From Tiliqua scincoides (taxonomy: Eukaryota; Chordata; Lepidosauria; Squamata; Scincidae), in contig NC_089822.1 of assembly GCF_035046505.1 (NCBI RefSeq), positions 266,115,024 to 266,179,023 of the forward strand: a stretch of DNA of 64,000 nt, in the 5' to 3' direction. The notes below the pieces were generated by a model. That model made no database searches. It was not told the origin of the DNA and worked only from the letters and a program-made list of their open reading frames with translations. The position numbers and the translations under genes are program-made. Below, one piece after another: positions 1 through 13,283 of the stretch (within the stretch, counting starts at the first letter, position 1; every line of letters begins with the position of its first letter).

Positions 1-430
1 ACATTCACTATTTTCTCTATTAATTCATCTTTTATTGGAATCTTCGTGTCTTTCCAATATCTAGCATATAAAATCCTCACAAAAATTAATATCATAATCC
101 AATATCTAACATACTAAATTCTAACAACTTTTAATATCCTAATAATTACATATATTGTTTCTCTGTCTATAACATCAAAAATTAATGTATCCTCATGACT
201 AAATACATAAATGTATACATAAACATCCAAAACAATATCACCTAAAATTAATTCTAACTCATTAAAATGATCCTCTAAAATTCTAACATCTATTAATATC
301 AAACTAACTAAAATTTTTATACGTATTACATATCACCTATAAAGCTTATATGAATTCTCATTGACATCTAATAAGCTTTAATTTCTAACATACAAAATTA
401 ACACATTACTGTCTTTCTTTTTATCTATTC
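1..430 (-). repeat. AT-rich degenerate tandem repeat with an L1-like ORF2 C-terminal remnant
   Basis: On the minus strand the first 90 bases translate to VRILYARYWKDTKIP followed by more open codons. This resembles the C-terminal end of L1-type ORF2 proteins (the 'A..WK...IP' motif). The next block repeats the same words in diverged form (VRI, stop, YVRYW), and the stretch to about 430 is made of similar AT-rich units with recurring TTCTAACAT / TTTTAATATC words. I read it as an L1 remnant expanded into a degenerate minisatellite of roughly 45 bp. The family is an inference from a short match. Confidence 0.4.
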
Positions 431-431
431 C

Positions 432-580
432 CAACTGTTACCCTGCACATGCCCGATCTCGTCTGATCTCGGAAGCTAAGCAGGGTCAGGCCTGGTTAGT
501 ACTTGGATGGGAGACCGCCTGGGAATACCGGGTGCTGTAGGCTTATACCATAGTCTTTCGAGACTGAAGGTTGCCAACCA
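432..580 (+). repeat. 5S-rRNA-headed SINE (SINE3-like, 5S-Sauria type)
   Basis: The body matches the internal part and 3' end of 5S rRNA (CTCGTCTGATCTCGGAAGCT, then TTGGATGGGAGACCGCCTGG). The first 20 or so bases of a true 5S gene are replaced. It is followed by a tail, TAGTCTTTCGAGACTGAAGG, that is also the 3' end of the LINE at 60,142-61,564. This makes it a retroposed SINE that probably borrows that LINE's machinery. Confidence 0.85.
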
Positions 581-599
581 TCTCCAGCCTAAATATCCA

Positions 600-1260
600 C
601 AGGTCTGCCAAATTTCTAGACTTTAACTTTTCATCTTTTTTTTCTAATAAATTTCACATGAGTTCCTCTTAATAGATCACAGTTTAATTTCCTCCTCTTG
701 CTAAATCAACATCTTGATGAGTCATCTCCTTCACTTGATCATTCCAATCTATGTCAATTGGTTGAAGTATTTCTTCTTCCTTCACTTGATCAATCCAATC
801 TGCATCAATTAGTCGAAGTATTTCTTCCCCTTTGTGGTCTGGTGACTTTTGAGTCTTTATCTTTATCTTCCAAGCTATCTCCAATAACATTGTCCCTTCC
901 AATTGTTTGTTTTGTCCTGTCTCCAGTGTTTTGGATTTATCTTCCATTTCTTTGCTCTTTGGTTGATCCTCTCCTGTTTGTTGCGTATTAGACTCATTTG
1001 TCTGTTGAATTAAGATTTCCAGGCTAATTTGGATTTGTAAATATTGATTTGCTTGTTGCTTTCCCATAATCCTTTGTTTTTCTCATGTGATTAGGATATA
1101 ACATCTTTAAGTTGCGCACTAAGATCATTTAGTTGTGTAGTTAACAATCAAAACTAGCTTGAACCCGCAGATATTGATTTATTTGTTGCTGTCCCATCGC
1201 CACTAATTTCTCTATATTGTCTTGTATTGCCTGCTTCCATTCTTTCCCTTTCGGTTCCTC
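600..1260 (-). other. Unassigned AT-rich stretch with duplicated minus-strand reading frames
   Basis: A 127-codon open frame lies at 684-1067 (minus). Its start, MGKQQANQYLQIQ, is echoed about 130 bases further upstream by MGQQQINQYLRVQ, so the segment contains a diverged tandem duplication. Two copies of a D.DW.DQVKEEE-like phrase also occur inside. The composition suggests a coiled coil. It could be a remnant of an L1-type ORF1 given the neighbour at 1-430, but I do not recognise the protein. Confidence 0.25.
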
Positions 1261-1269
1261 TTGTGTTAG

Positions 1270-2640
1270 TTTTCCCAAGCAGAAGAACTCTTAACTTTCT
1301 CTCCTTTTCCTGTCATCCATTTTCTTCCTTCTTATATCTTCTTTCTTCTTACTTCACTTGTCAAGTCCTTGTCCTTGTAGTATATTTTTAGTCCACTAGA
1401 TGTCCCTGATGTTCTTATTTCTGTTGTTTATATCTTATTTCTATTATTTATATTTGTTTCTATGTCAACTGCATTCTTTTCCAGGCAATAATCAAAGGAA
1501 TGTAAACCATCAAACACTTTTGCAAAACAAAAAAAATGCACAAGCTCTCCACAGGAAAACGAAACTGAACACTCCACAACAATAGTTGCATTCCAAGACA
1601 GTTAATTTGTAATCCAACAACTTTTAATTTATAAAGTTAGAGTTACGCACTCATATTTCCATAACAATCTCAGCAGATCTCCTCCAAAGCTTCTTCTCAC
1701 ATCAACATACAAATAAGCAGAGAAAACCTCCCCCTCATTCCTCTTCTCCCAGGAGGGGGAAAGCCTGCCCCTCCTTCTCCTTCTCTCTGGCTGAAGCTTA
1801 ATCAGGCAGTCAATTAGTCAATTAATGCCAGACACACATAACAACACTCATTTGCTCCTTTCAACTTCCTTCCCTGCTTGGAGCCTTTGGCAATTTCAAC
1901 ATTGAATCCTCACCATCACTGACATCAATGGCTGGGTTCCCTTGGAGAATAAACAGTCCCTGGCTGACCCCTTCTTCTCCATAACCGTACACCATCTGTA
2001 GGATCGAGGCCTCTCCTGACCACTGATCCTCGGATCTCATCAGACCCGTGATTTTGGAAAGAAATAACATGCTTTCCAAGCGCTTTCCAGGAGCTCAAAA
2101 AACACGGCTACTCAGCCACCTCAGGCCCTGCCCGCTCCAAATCATACATTATTTAACCTGTTCGTCTTCCTTTCAGATTTAAACAATTTATAAGTTTTAG
2201 AGATTATCTGCTCTTTGGATTCTTGTTGTTTTTCCAGTATTGACTCTTCCTCTTCAAATACATATAATTTTTTTATCGATTTTAAATCTTTCTGATATTT
2301 GTAGAAATAAGAACCAGAGACATTAAAACCTTCTTCTATTAATTCTTCTCTAGACATCAACTTATATTGCCCTGTGAATAAATTTCTATATAGTAACAAT
2401 TGTTTCATCAGATTTATTATCTTGTATCTGTTGATGTGGCTGTTGTTCTTTTGAGAAACTGTTTTCTCAAGAATATCCAAGTTGGATCTCATGGATACTA
2501 TACTGCTCATGATTGAAGTTCAAAGCACTGCTAAAACTGGGTGTAGGGATGTTTTGATGTCAACAGTGGAAGGCATAGATGAAGTTTATATACTGTGTGT
2601 GTACCACAATGTGCTGCAAGGCAGAAGTTTTCATAAAACT
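1270..2640. other. Unassigned region 3' of gene A
   Basis: Two short minus-strand open frames are present (1,861-2,079 and 2,142-2,510). The second is Lys/Glu-rich (EEEESILEKQQESKEQ) and might be transposon-derived. A TTTATT at 2,413-2,418 is a possible minus-strand polyadenylation signal for gene A, but nothing confirms it. No host exon is seen. Confidence 0.2.
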
Positions 2641-2648
2641 CCAAGCAT

Positions 2649-5665
<3,017 letters not shown>

Positions 5666-5677
5666 CCCACTCCCCCA

Positions 5678-5880
5678 TCACGGGTTACAAGCCATGATGT
5701 GTTTGTTCAGCCTCCTGATTTTAGAAGTGGGCTACCTCAGAATGCCAGATGCAGGGGAGGGCACCAGGATGCAAGTCTCTTGTTGTCTTGTGTGCTCCCT
5801 GGGCATTTGGTGGGCCGCTGTGAGATACAGGAAGCTGGACTAGATGGGCGTATGGCCTGATCCAGCAGAGCTGTTCTTAT
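5678..5880 (+). mobile_element. CR1 LINE, 3' UTR fragment
   Basis: The sequence runs from the end of CR1 ORF2 (GGTTACAAGCCATGATGTG) to the CR1 terminus CTGTTCTTATG. It contains the family words GGGCCGCTGTGAGATACAGG and AAGCTGGACTAGATGGGC. It is severely 5' truncated. Confidence 0.85.
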
Positions 5881-6209
5881 GTCTCCCATCCTGGGAGGAA
5901 AGAGCTAATCTACCATTGTGCTTCTAGCTGAAAGCCACCTTGTAATTCTTTCATGAATCTTTAATTGTGAGCCATGAATCTGTAATCCTTTCATTGCATT
6001 TGCATTCTGTATCTGCCCTCCAAATAGAATTCAAGTAACCCCTGTATCAAAATATCTGCATACCCGCAGATATGTACCTTATGCCTCTTTGTGTTTCTGG
6101 TTGGATCTGTATGTTTTCACTACGTAAGAGGTGTGTGACAAACAGTTCTCATGTAGTTCTACCTGCCTGTATGATAGTTCTCATGTGTATTATAAATAAG
6201 CTTAGTAAA

Positions 6210-6356
6210 ATGCATTCATAGAAGTTCTGTCTCTAATATATTCATTTATGTAAATTTATTCAAATTTGAAATGTAAATTCATTCTTTTTCCCAGCCCCCG
6301 ACACGATATCAGAGAGATGATATGGCCCTCCTGCCAAAATGTTTGTCCACCCTTGC
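6210..6356 (-). mobile_element. Partial hAT-type non-autonomous element
   Basis: It matches, in reverse, the first part of the hAT elements at 16,929 and 41,557, including the phrase TTTATGTAAATTTATTCAAA. The terminal repeat is decayed. Confidence 0.5.
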
Positions 6357-6556
6357 TTGTTAGTTGTTAGACGCAGGACTGGAAGGAGCAGGGACTGCTG
6401 GAACTCTTTCCCTACAAACTCCTTTCCATCGGCTGCACCAAATACACTCTCACTACACTGCACTCACCGCTAGAGGACACTCTGGTCCTGGGTAGGGTAT
6501 TACACTCTGGTTAGGGTATTACAATACTATTCTGGGTGAAAAAGGGTATCTGTTTT

Positions 6557-7025
6557 AAGAACATAAGAGCATAAGAACAGCCCCACTGGATCAGGCCATA
6601 GGCCCATCTAGTCCAGCTTCCTGTATCTCACAGCGGCCCACCAAATGCCCCAGGGAGCACACCAGATAACAAGAGACCTCATCCTGGTGCCCTCCCCTAC
6701 ATCTGGCATTCTGATATAACCCATTTCTAAAATCAGGAGGTTGCGCTTACACATCATGGCTTGTACCCCATAATGGATTTTTCCTCCAGAAACTTGTCCA
6801 ATCCCCTTTTAAAGGCGTCTAGGCTAGACGCCAGCACCACATCCTGTGGCAAGGAGTTCCACAGACCGACCACACGCTGAGTAAAGAAATATTTTCTTTT
6901 GTCTGTCCTAACCCGCCCAACACTCAATTTTAGTGGATGTCCCCTGGTTCTGGTATTATGTGAGAGTGTAAAGAGCATCTCCCTATCCACTCTGTCCATT
7001 CCCTGCATAATTTTGTATGTCTCAA
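6557..7025 (-). mobile_element. CR1 LINE, 3' end with ORF2 C-terminus
   Basis: The minus strand encodes the CR1 ORF2 tail, including RGHPLKLSVGRVRTDKRKYF and VVGLWNSLPQDVVLASSLDA. The CR1 3' UTR follows and ends in TTCTTATG next to 6,557. It is 5' truncated at about 7,025. It is very close to the copies at 22.8 and 34.6 kb, so it is a young insertion. Confidence 0.9.
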
Positions 7026-7109
7026 AATTATGCATTTTTTGTATTCTTGCTTAATGAAGCTACCATCTTTTATTGGAAGTTATCGCTCAGTCTCTTCTTT
7101 GAGGGAAAG

Positions 7110-7287
7110 GGCATTCTCTGCATTGCACTGATCTGTTATCCAGTCTGCCTTGTGGTGACCTCCCCTGCATCTTGCAATCAGAGGCAGCCTACCTCTAAAA
7201 CCAGGAGCTTGCACATACCTACTATGACTTGTAACCCGTGATGAACTTTTCCTCCAGAAATGTGTCCAATCCCCTCTTAAAGGTGTG
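7110..7287 (-). mobile_element. CR1 LINE fragment, older subfamily
   Basis: The minus strand carries the end of CR1 ORF2 (CTCTTAAAGGTG, TCCAGAAATGTGTCCAATCC) and part of the 3' UTR. It resembles the 44.9-kb copy more than the young copies. Confidence 0.6.
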
Positions 7288-7945
7288 ACAGAAAAGTGAT
7301 CCTTGGGGGAATCAGGTAATATTTGTGGAGGCGGCTACTTCACAGGGCCCTCAGATAAGGTACCAAGCTGCTAAATTGGCTCCAAGGCCGACTTGATTAA
7401 CAACGAGGTGCAGCTGTGAACCTTTCAGGTTCAGTGGGGGGAGTCCACCATGTGGCTTGTGGAGAAGGCTTGTGGCACACCTAGAATGTCCACACCTAGA
7501 ATGTTCGACTGGATCCGAGTTCTGATTGGTGGTTGGGTCAGGAGACCTACAAAGGTGGAAGGAAGTAGCTTTCCTTTGTCTTAGTTCATCTCTGGCCAAG
7601 GGGGCCTGAGCTGTGACCGTTCTGACAAGATGGACCTGCCTTGACTGCAGCAAGGATGGGTTGAACTGGAACTCTGAAAGTGTAAGACTTTGGTGAGTGA
7701 TAGAGTTCGGAGTTAGCTCTTTATCGTTCTATCATTGCTGAGTGTTGTATTGTATGGATATGCCCTACTCTAAATTCTGAAATCTTTGACTGATGCAGTG
7801 CCTGTCTGTATAACTATTCTTAAACTTTCTCTTCAGTAAATCCTATCTATTACAGCTGACTGGATTATTGGGACTGATGGAACGAGGGTTGTGGGAGCTA
7901 ATCCAGAGTGATTGGTATGTGAACTGGAGACCCCAGTAACTGACA
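7288..7945 (+). mobile_element. Possible fossil LTR, family unknown
   Basis: The segment begins TGTGACAG and ends CTGACA (TG...CA termini) and is about 660 bp, directly next to a CR1 fragment. It holds an AGTAAA-like polyadenylation word near 7,832. No coding region follows and no second copy is in the window. It is listed only as a likely long-terminal-repeat relic. Confidence 0.3.
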
Positions 7946-8104
7946 CCGGCTCCTGGGTTCAAGCTGAGTCAGGGAGGCTCAGGCCGCAGCATGGCTTAAA
8001 GGGGTTCACCAAATTGGCCTGACTACCAGAACTGAAAGCTCTTATGGTTATAGAGCAATTTGGCAACTGAAACTGGAGAAGCCTGAGAGATGTTAAGTGG
8101 CTAA

Positions 8105-8308
8105 GGGCGCAATCCCAACCCCTTATGTCAGTGCTTTCCAGCACTGGCATAGCAGTGCCAATGGGACCTGCGCTGCATCCTACAGTTGGGTGTCACTCAC
8201 AGAGGCTTCCTCAAAGTAAGGGAATGTTTGTACCTTTACCTCAGAGCTTCATTGCTCTTATGTCAGTGCTGGAAAGCTCTGACACAAGGGGTTAGGACTG
8301 CGGCTTAG
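8105..8308. repeat. Palindromic MITE (GCGCAATCC family)
   Basis: The left end GGGCGCAATCCCAACCCCTT is mirrored at the right end by AAGGGGTTAGGACTGC. The interior arms (GTCAGTGCTTTCCAGCACTG; CAGTGCTGGAAAGC) also pair, so most of the element can fold back on itself. Related copies are at 11.74, 15.0, 15.2 and 40.0 kb. Confidence 0.6.
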
Positions 8309-8369
8309 AGGGTTATGGCCTGTTAATTACCTCTAGGGGCAATAAACAAACTGCACGGCCCTCAGGGAG

Positions 8370-9340
8370 AAGGTCGTGGAGGCTGTCGCAAAAGGTATCT
8401 AGGCAAGATGCCATCACCACTTCCTGTGGCAAGGAGTTCCACAGACTAATTACATGCAGGGTAAAGAAATATTTTCTTCTGTCTGTCCTAACTCTCCCAA
8501 CACTCAACTTTAGTGGATGTCCTGGTTCTGGTGTTATGCGAGAGGGAAAAGAGCATTTCTCTCTATTCGCTGTATCCAGCCCCTGCATAATTTTGCATGT
8601 CTCAATCATGTCCCCCCTCAGGCACCTCTTTTCTAGGCTGAAGAGGCCCAAAGCCATAGCCTTTCCTCATAAGGAAGGTGCCCCAGCCCAGTAATCATTT
8701 TACTCGCCCTCTTTTGCACCTTTTCCATTTCCACTATGTCCTTTTTGAGATGTGGCAACCAGAACTGGATGGTGTGGCCTTACCACTGATTTGTACAACG
8801 ACATTATAATATTAGCTATTTTGTTCTCAATACCCTTCCTAATGATCCCAAGCATAGAATTGGCCTTCTTCACTGCCGCCGCACATTGGGTCGACACTTT
8901 CATCGACCTGTCCACCAGCACCCCAAGATCTCTCTCCTGATCTGTCAGCTCAGAACCCATTAGCCTAGAGCAGGGGTCTCCAAACCCCGGCCCGGGGGCC
9001 AGATGCAGCCCGCAGCAAGCCAACCTCTTGTTCCCTGAAAACCTCTGGCCCGCTCAACTGAACATGACCAGAACTGTGCTCTGATTGTGTCTGGAGGGTG
9101 TCCTGAGGGCCAGAGAGGTTGAATGAATGAGCCCGTTCATTCAGTTATTCACTCATCTAAGTTCCATCTCTAATTTATTTATTTAAATTTTATATTTAAG
9201 TTTTTTTTTCCGGCCCTCAACACCAAGCCAGATATTTGATGCAGCCCTCTGGCCAAAAAGTTTGGAGACCCCTGGTTTAGAGGTGAAGTCTTGATTCTTT
9301 GCCCCAGTGTGTATGACTTTACCTTTACTTACATTTTAGG
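8370..9340 (-). mobile_element. CR1 LINE (older subfamily) split by a hAT element
   Basis: The minus strand encodes CR1 ORF2 C-terminal pieces (DQERDLGVLVDRSMKVSTQC, ANSMLGIIRKGIENK). The match stops at 8,970 and resumes at 9,283 (CCCAGTGTGTATGACTTTAC) after the hAT insertion. The 3' UTR is missing. Several frame changes mark it as an old copy. Confidence 0.8.
8971..9274. mobile_element. hAT-type non-autonomous transposon in CR1
   Basis: Terminal inverted repeats are CAGGGGTCTCCAAAC and GTTTGGAGACCCCTG. The 8-bp flanks GCCTAGAG and GTTTAGAG agree at six of eight positions, as expected for an old hAT target duplication. There is no transposase. Confidence 0.8.
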
Positions 9341-9482
9341 AACGTTGCCACTCTTTAGCACCATATTTATTATTCTTATTGGGAAAGGTGCTGTGCCAGG
9401 AGCACACTTATTTCCTTTAGCCCTTCCCCCTTCCCACACTGCCCCTGCTCCTCAGAGAGGTAGAGTGCAGGCATGGTATGTC

Positions 9483-9958
9483 GGGTGCAAGAAAATATTT
9501 CTTTACTCAACGTGTGGTTGGTCTGTGGAACTCCTTGCCACAGGATGTGGTGATGACGTCTGGCCTGGACGCCTTTAAAAGGGGATTGGACATGTTTCTG
9601 GAGGAAAAATCCATTACAGGTTACAAGCCATGATGTGTATGTGCAACCTCCTGATTTTAGAAATGGGCTATGTCAGAATGCCAATGCAAGGGAGGGCACC
9701 AGGATGCAGGTCTCTTGTTATCTGGTGTGCTCCCTGGGGCATTTGGTGGGCCGCTGTGAGATACAGGAAGCTGGACTAGATGGGCCTATGGCCTGACCCA
9801 GTGGGGCTGTTCTTATGTTCTTAAACTACAATTCCCAGGAGGCCTTGCAGGTCTTCTTGTTATGTGGTGTGCTCCCTGGGGCATTTGGTGGGCCGCTGTG
9901 AGATACAGGAAGCTGGACTAGATGGGCCTATGGCCTGATCCAGTGGGGCTGTTCTTAT
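9483..9958 (+). mobile_element. CR1 LINE 3' end plus one extra tandem 3'-UTR unit
   Basis: It starts in the ORF2 C-terminus (GTGGTTGGTCTGTGGAACTC) and reaches the CR1 3' end near 9,822. The second half of the 3' UTR is then repeated to 9,958. The junction at 9,825 carries ACTACAATTCCCAGGAGGCC, a ZNF143/Staf-like site. Confidence 0.85.
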
Positions 9959-10225
9959 GTGCAGAGGAGACCTCACGTGTGAGCTCAGGCAGAGGCTGAC
10001 ACATTTGGTAAGGGGCCAGTCGCTGGCTTCCTGCTTCAGGGTGGAGAAAGCTCTGCAGGAGGCAGGGCTCTGCTCATCGTGCTCTCCTTGTAACACCTTG
10101 GCATGGATGATTCCAAGCTGGGGCATGAGTCAGTCACAAATTGAGATGGCAGCTAAGGCCCTAAAGCCGACCCAAAGGACAGATTACACAACAGAGCTAA
10201 GCAGTTGATCCATCCCCTTCCCTAC

Positions 10226-10303
10226 CTGTTGATCCATCCCCTTCTGAGGAGTCCAGGACCCCCCCTTCTTCCAGCCAGGAGACAAAGTCAGCTTTGGGAA
10301 AGT
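10226..10303 (-). CDS. Gene A third KRAB-B-like exon
   Basis: Acceptor TTTCCTCCACAG and donor GTAGGG flank a 78-bp exon that enters with two bases and leaves one, the same phase as the other B-like exons. It reads DFPKADFVSWLEEGGVLDSS, which fits the KRAB-B consensus (PKPDLVSWLE.GE) better than the other two B-like exons. It is open throughout. Whether it is spliced together with, or instead of, the exons at 13.0 and 13.3 kb is unknown. Confidence 0.65.
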
Positions 10304-10382
10304 CTGTGGAGGAAATAAAGAGAGTAGTTATTTCTGACTACAAAATTCCAACGTTAAAGCAAAAATTTCCTGGCAGGGGAGT

Positions 10383-10710
10383 ACAGTCTGACCTCAGCAT
10401 CTGCAGGGATTCCATTCCCGGAACCCCCACGGATGCTGAAAACCATGGATAATAAAGTTTGGGGGTGGGGCCGACAGCCGCACCCAGGAGGTGGTCTGGG
10501 AATCCCGGAGGGCCTTGGAAATGAAAACCAGAAGTGCATTTCTAAGGCCTTCTGGAGACCTTCTAAAGCTCAGACGGACCGCTGCCTCTGTAGGCCTTAG
10601 ACCATCTCCCAGACATGACTGAAAGACTCTTCTGGTTGCATGCAGAAGGTACAGGTTGGCCTCCTGGTTGGGACCTGTGGTGGGTCAAATCCGCAGGTCC
10701 CTGATTCAGC
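10383..10710. mobile_element. Tc1/mariner (Tigger-like) non-autonomous fragment
   Basis: The left end ACAGTCTGACCTCAGCATCT is followed by a 'CATCTGCAGGGATTCCATTC' phrase, resembling Tigger-type ends. A partial reverse match (GGGTCAAATCCGCAGGTCCC) lies near 10,683-10,702. The boundaries are uncertain. Confidence 0.35.
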
Positions 10711-10975
10711 AGTTAAGGAAACATGACCTGTATGTAACACATTCCCACATGGCTCTGAAAATGTTTGCCAGGCAATACTGAGTAGAAGCAAACTGTGCAC
10801 AGAACTTGGACTGAAATGTCAGCCGGGGGTTCACATGGAGAGAAGTCCCAGCCTGGCGTTCCTCCCTTCCAAAAATGAGCCCCTCCCCAGTCAAGATTCT
10901 GGGATCCTGCCTGTGTGAGCAGAGGAGGGTGTGGAGGTTTTCGCCCAGTTAATCCATTTGGAGGTGCCTCTCCTA
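10695..10975. repeat. Intron block duplicated at 12,425-12,710
   Basis: The two blocks share long stretches such as GGGGTTCACATGGAGAGAAG / GGGGTTCACATGGAGGGAAG and CATTCCTCCCTTCCAAAAAT-like sequence. Each lies near a KRAB-B-like exon of gene A, so it looks like part of the duplication that multiplied that exon. Confidence 0.6.
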
Positions 10976-11412
10976 GGAGCAAATGATCTAGGTTTATCCA
11001 GAGCTGGACCTGAAAACGGGGTCTGTTTCTCCACAGCTGCCACCAGCAGTGGGTTGCGGCTGACTGGGTGCACCTCCCCCCACCCTCACAAGAAGCACAA
11101 AGCGTTAAGATCCACCCATTCTAAGAAAATAAAGAGAAGAATCTCATGCTGGCCTTTTCTCCATTTGGCTTTAATGAGGTGCCAAAGCAGAGCAAGAGGA
11201 CCTCCAGCCTCCAAAGTGCTTTGACTGCACCACTTTAGAGGAAGTCCGAGACAGTGTTCACAACATGGCCTGGGGAAGCTCCCACACTTCCATCTGGTAC
11301 TACCAGTGCTTAAACATAATTCCTCCACATGGTAAGGATAAATGGGGACATTTTTGTAGAAGCCTGGCTCCTGCATTTGCTGGGTGGGGATGATCTGGGA
11401 CTTTCTTCATTT

Positions 11413-11532
11413 AGGGTCTGGTGTCCTTTGAGGCGGTGGCTGGTGTTTCGCCAAGGGGGAAGGGGCTCAGCTGAATCCAAGCCGGAAGTCATGCTTGAGA
11501 AGAAGGGGAATGTGACTTCTTTAAGTCAGGCT
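11413..11532 (+). pseudogene. Degenerate KRAB-A exon, antisense to gene A
   Basis: After TTCATTTAG the plus strand reads GTGTCCTTTGAGGCGGTGGC and later GAAGTCATGCTTGAGAAG with AATGTGACTTCTTTAAG. This is the KRAB-A frame of VSFEEVAV...[13 protein letters not shown], but with frame changes and a stop in the middle. It lies inside a gene A intron in the opposite orientation, so it is a relic of another KZFP copy. Confidence 0.65.
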
Positions 11533-11787
11533 TCTTTTGCTCTTCTTTTGTGGATGCTGAAAGTATGAATTAATGTTTACCGTTGTAATGATTCTCCAGG
11601 GGAATGGGTAGCAATGCCTGCCTTGCTTCCTTGTTACAGACCTGAGCACAGCTGAAGTGATGTTGCTTGTAACCTGTGTAACCATCTGAGCAGAAGGGGA
11701 AATGCGGAGGGAAGAGACTGGAGGGCTAGAGCCTCACGGCCCAATCCTATCCAACTTTCCAGCACCAATGCAGCTGAGATAAGGGAA

Positions 11788-11917
11788 TGGTTGGCAACCT
11801 TCAGTATCGAAAGACTATAGTAGAAGCCTACAGCACCTGGTATTCCCAGGCGGTCGCCCATCCAAGTACTAACCAGGCCTGACCCTGCTTAGCTTCCAAG
11901 ATCAGACAAGATCGGGA
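11788..11917 (-). repeat. 5S-rRNA-headed SINE
   Basis: Minus-strand copy with the LINE-like tail (GGCAACCTTCAGTATCGAAA as read on the plus strand) and 5S body. The 5' part is truncated. Confidence 0.8.
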
Positions 11918-11941
11918 GATAGTGTTCAGTATATAGGGAGA

Positions 11942-12086
11942 TGGTTGGCAACCTTCAGTCTCGAAAGACTATGGTATAAGCCTACAGCACCCAGTATTCC
12001 CAGGCAGTCTCCCATCCAAGTACTAACCAGGCCTGACTCTGCTTAGCTTCCGAGATCAGACGAGATGTGCAGGCTAACAGTTGCTG
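11942..12086 (-). repeat. 5S-rRNA-headed SINE, second copy in tandem
   Basis: This minus-strand copy lies 25 bp beyond the first one and in the same orientation. It has the complete tail and 5S body. Confidence 0.82.
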
Positions 12087-12424
12087 TGAGATAAGGGAAT
12101 AAATGTTCCTATACTTTGAGGAGGCCTCTGTGACTACCCCTCCACTCCAGGATACCCCTTTGGCAAGGCTGAATCAGTGCTTAAAAGTTGGATAGGCTTG
12201 AGCCCTCAGTCACTCAAGTGAGCCAAACTCAGCTTTGCAGGTGCCAAGCTCAGAATGGTAGGAATATGCTGACTCATCCTAATGAATGCCAAGTGCAAGA
12301 AGGCATGGGTGTCTCCATCTTTCTCACAGCCCCTAAAAGAGCATAGTGGAATTCTTGCCTTTGATGCTGTGAGATGACTAGAGGCCGCATCTGGGAGAGA
12401 CAGGCAAGAAGCACATTCCCAGAT

Positions 12425-12710
12425 TTAAAACAACAGTAACAACCCAGGTATGTGAATATTCACAGAAACTCCTGCCTGGCTCTGAACACATCTGTCTGGC
12501 ACTTGTGAGCAGTAGCAAAGTCTGCAAAGGACTTGGACTGTAATGCCAGTTAGGGGTTCACATGGAGGGAAGTCCCAGCCAGGCATTCCTCCCTTCCAAA
12601 AATGAGAGCCTTCCTGGTCAAGAGCTCTAGGATGCTCTAGGAAGCAGAGGTGGGTGTGGAGGTTTACTGCCTTTTAATCCCTTGGGAGGTGGACATTTGG
12701 AGGAAAGTGG
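12425..12710. repeat. Intron block, duplicate of 10,695-10,975
   Basis: See the block at 10,695. This copy lies about 270 bp from the KRAB-B-like exon at 12,978-13,055. Confidence 0.6.
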
Positions 12711-12977
12711 TGGGCCAGGCAATCGGTTCACATCGCACAGGCTCTTTTAGTCTACAGCTCAGCTGAACTGCTTTCTTAGGCTTGCAGGTGATGGGATCCG
12801 AATTGCAGGGAGGTATTGTGCTGACTCCACCAACCAACGCCACGTTACTCTAGAAAGGAACTTCCTATTGTGGTGAAGGGTCCCAATTTGCCCCAGCACC
12901 TGTCTGTTCTCATTCACCCAGCACCCACTGGGCTGAAGCTCCTGCTGAGTTTAACATTACTTGCACAAGCAAGTTAC

Positions 12978-13055
12978 CTGCTGATTTAACCTCTTCCTGG
13001 AAAAATGCACCCTCCCCTTCTTCCAGCTGGGAAATGAGGGCAGGGGGAAATTCCT
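12978..13055 (-). CDS. Gene A second KRAB-B-like exon (tandem duplicate)
   Basis: Acceptor ...CTTTCCCAG and donor GTAACT flank 78 bp in the same phase class as the 13.3-kb exon. It reads EEFPPALISQLEEGEGAFFQ and on to EEVKSA. It lacks one codon relative to the 81-bp exons and is open. About 300 bp of flanking intron is also duplicated with it (GTGGTGAAGGGTCCC at 12,872 and 13,176). Confidence 0.65.
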
Positions 13056-13283
13056 CTGGGAAAGAAACAGGGAGATGAGTACAAAATATTGAGGCTTTCT
13101 AAAGCAACCTGATTCTAGTACTTTGCTGACTCATCCTGACCATTGCCAAGTTGCTCCACAAGAGAATTTTGGTTGTGGTGAAGGGTCCCCATTCACCACA
13201 CCACCCCTCTGGTTCAATTCACCCTGCACACTGTGAACTGAATCTACTGCTGTGTGAAGTGGGCCTCTGCATCAGCTCCTTAC

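Larger units (their letters stand above)
11741..12205. repeat. Palindromic MITE interrupted by two 5S-headed SINEs
   Basis: The left arm (CCCAATCCTATCCAACTTTC, 11,741-11,788) and right part (12,102 to GTTGGATAGGCTTGAGCCCT) belong to the palindromic family seen at 40.0 kb. The break holds two SINEs flanked by TGAGATAAGGGAAT on both sides. Confidence 0.65.

Noticed and set aside
432-580. A 5S rRNA gene
   Set aside because: The 5' 20 or so bases of 5S are replaced, there is a LINE-derived tail instead of a T-run terminator, and several similar copies are scattered in both orientations.
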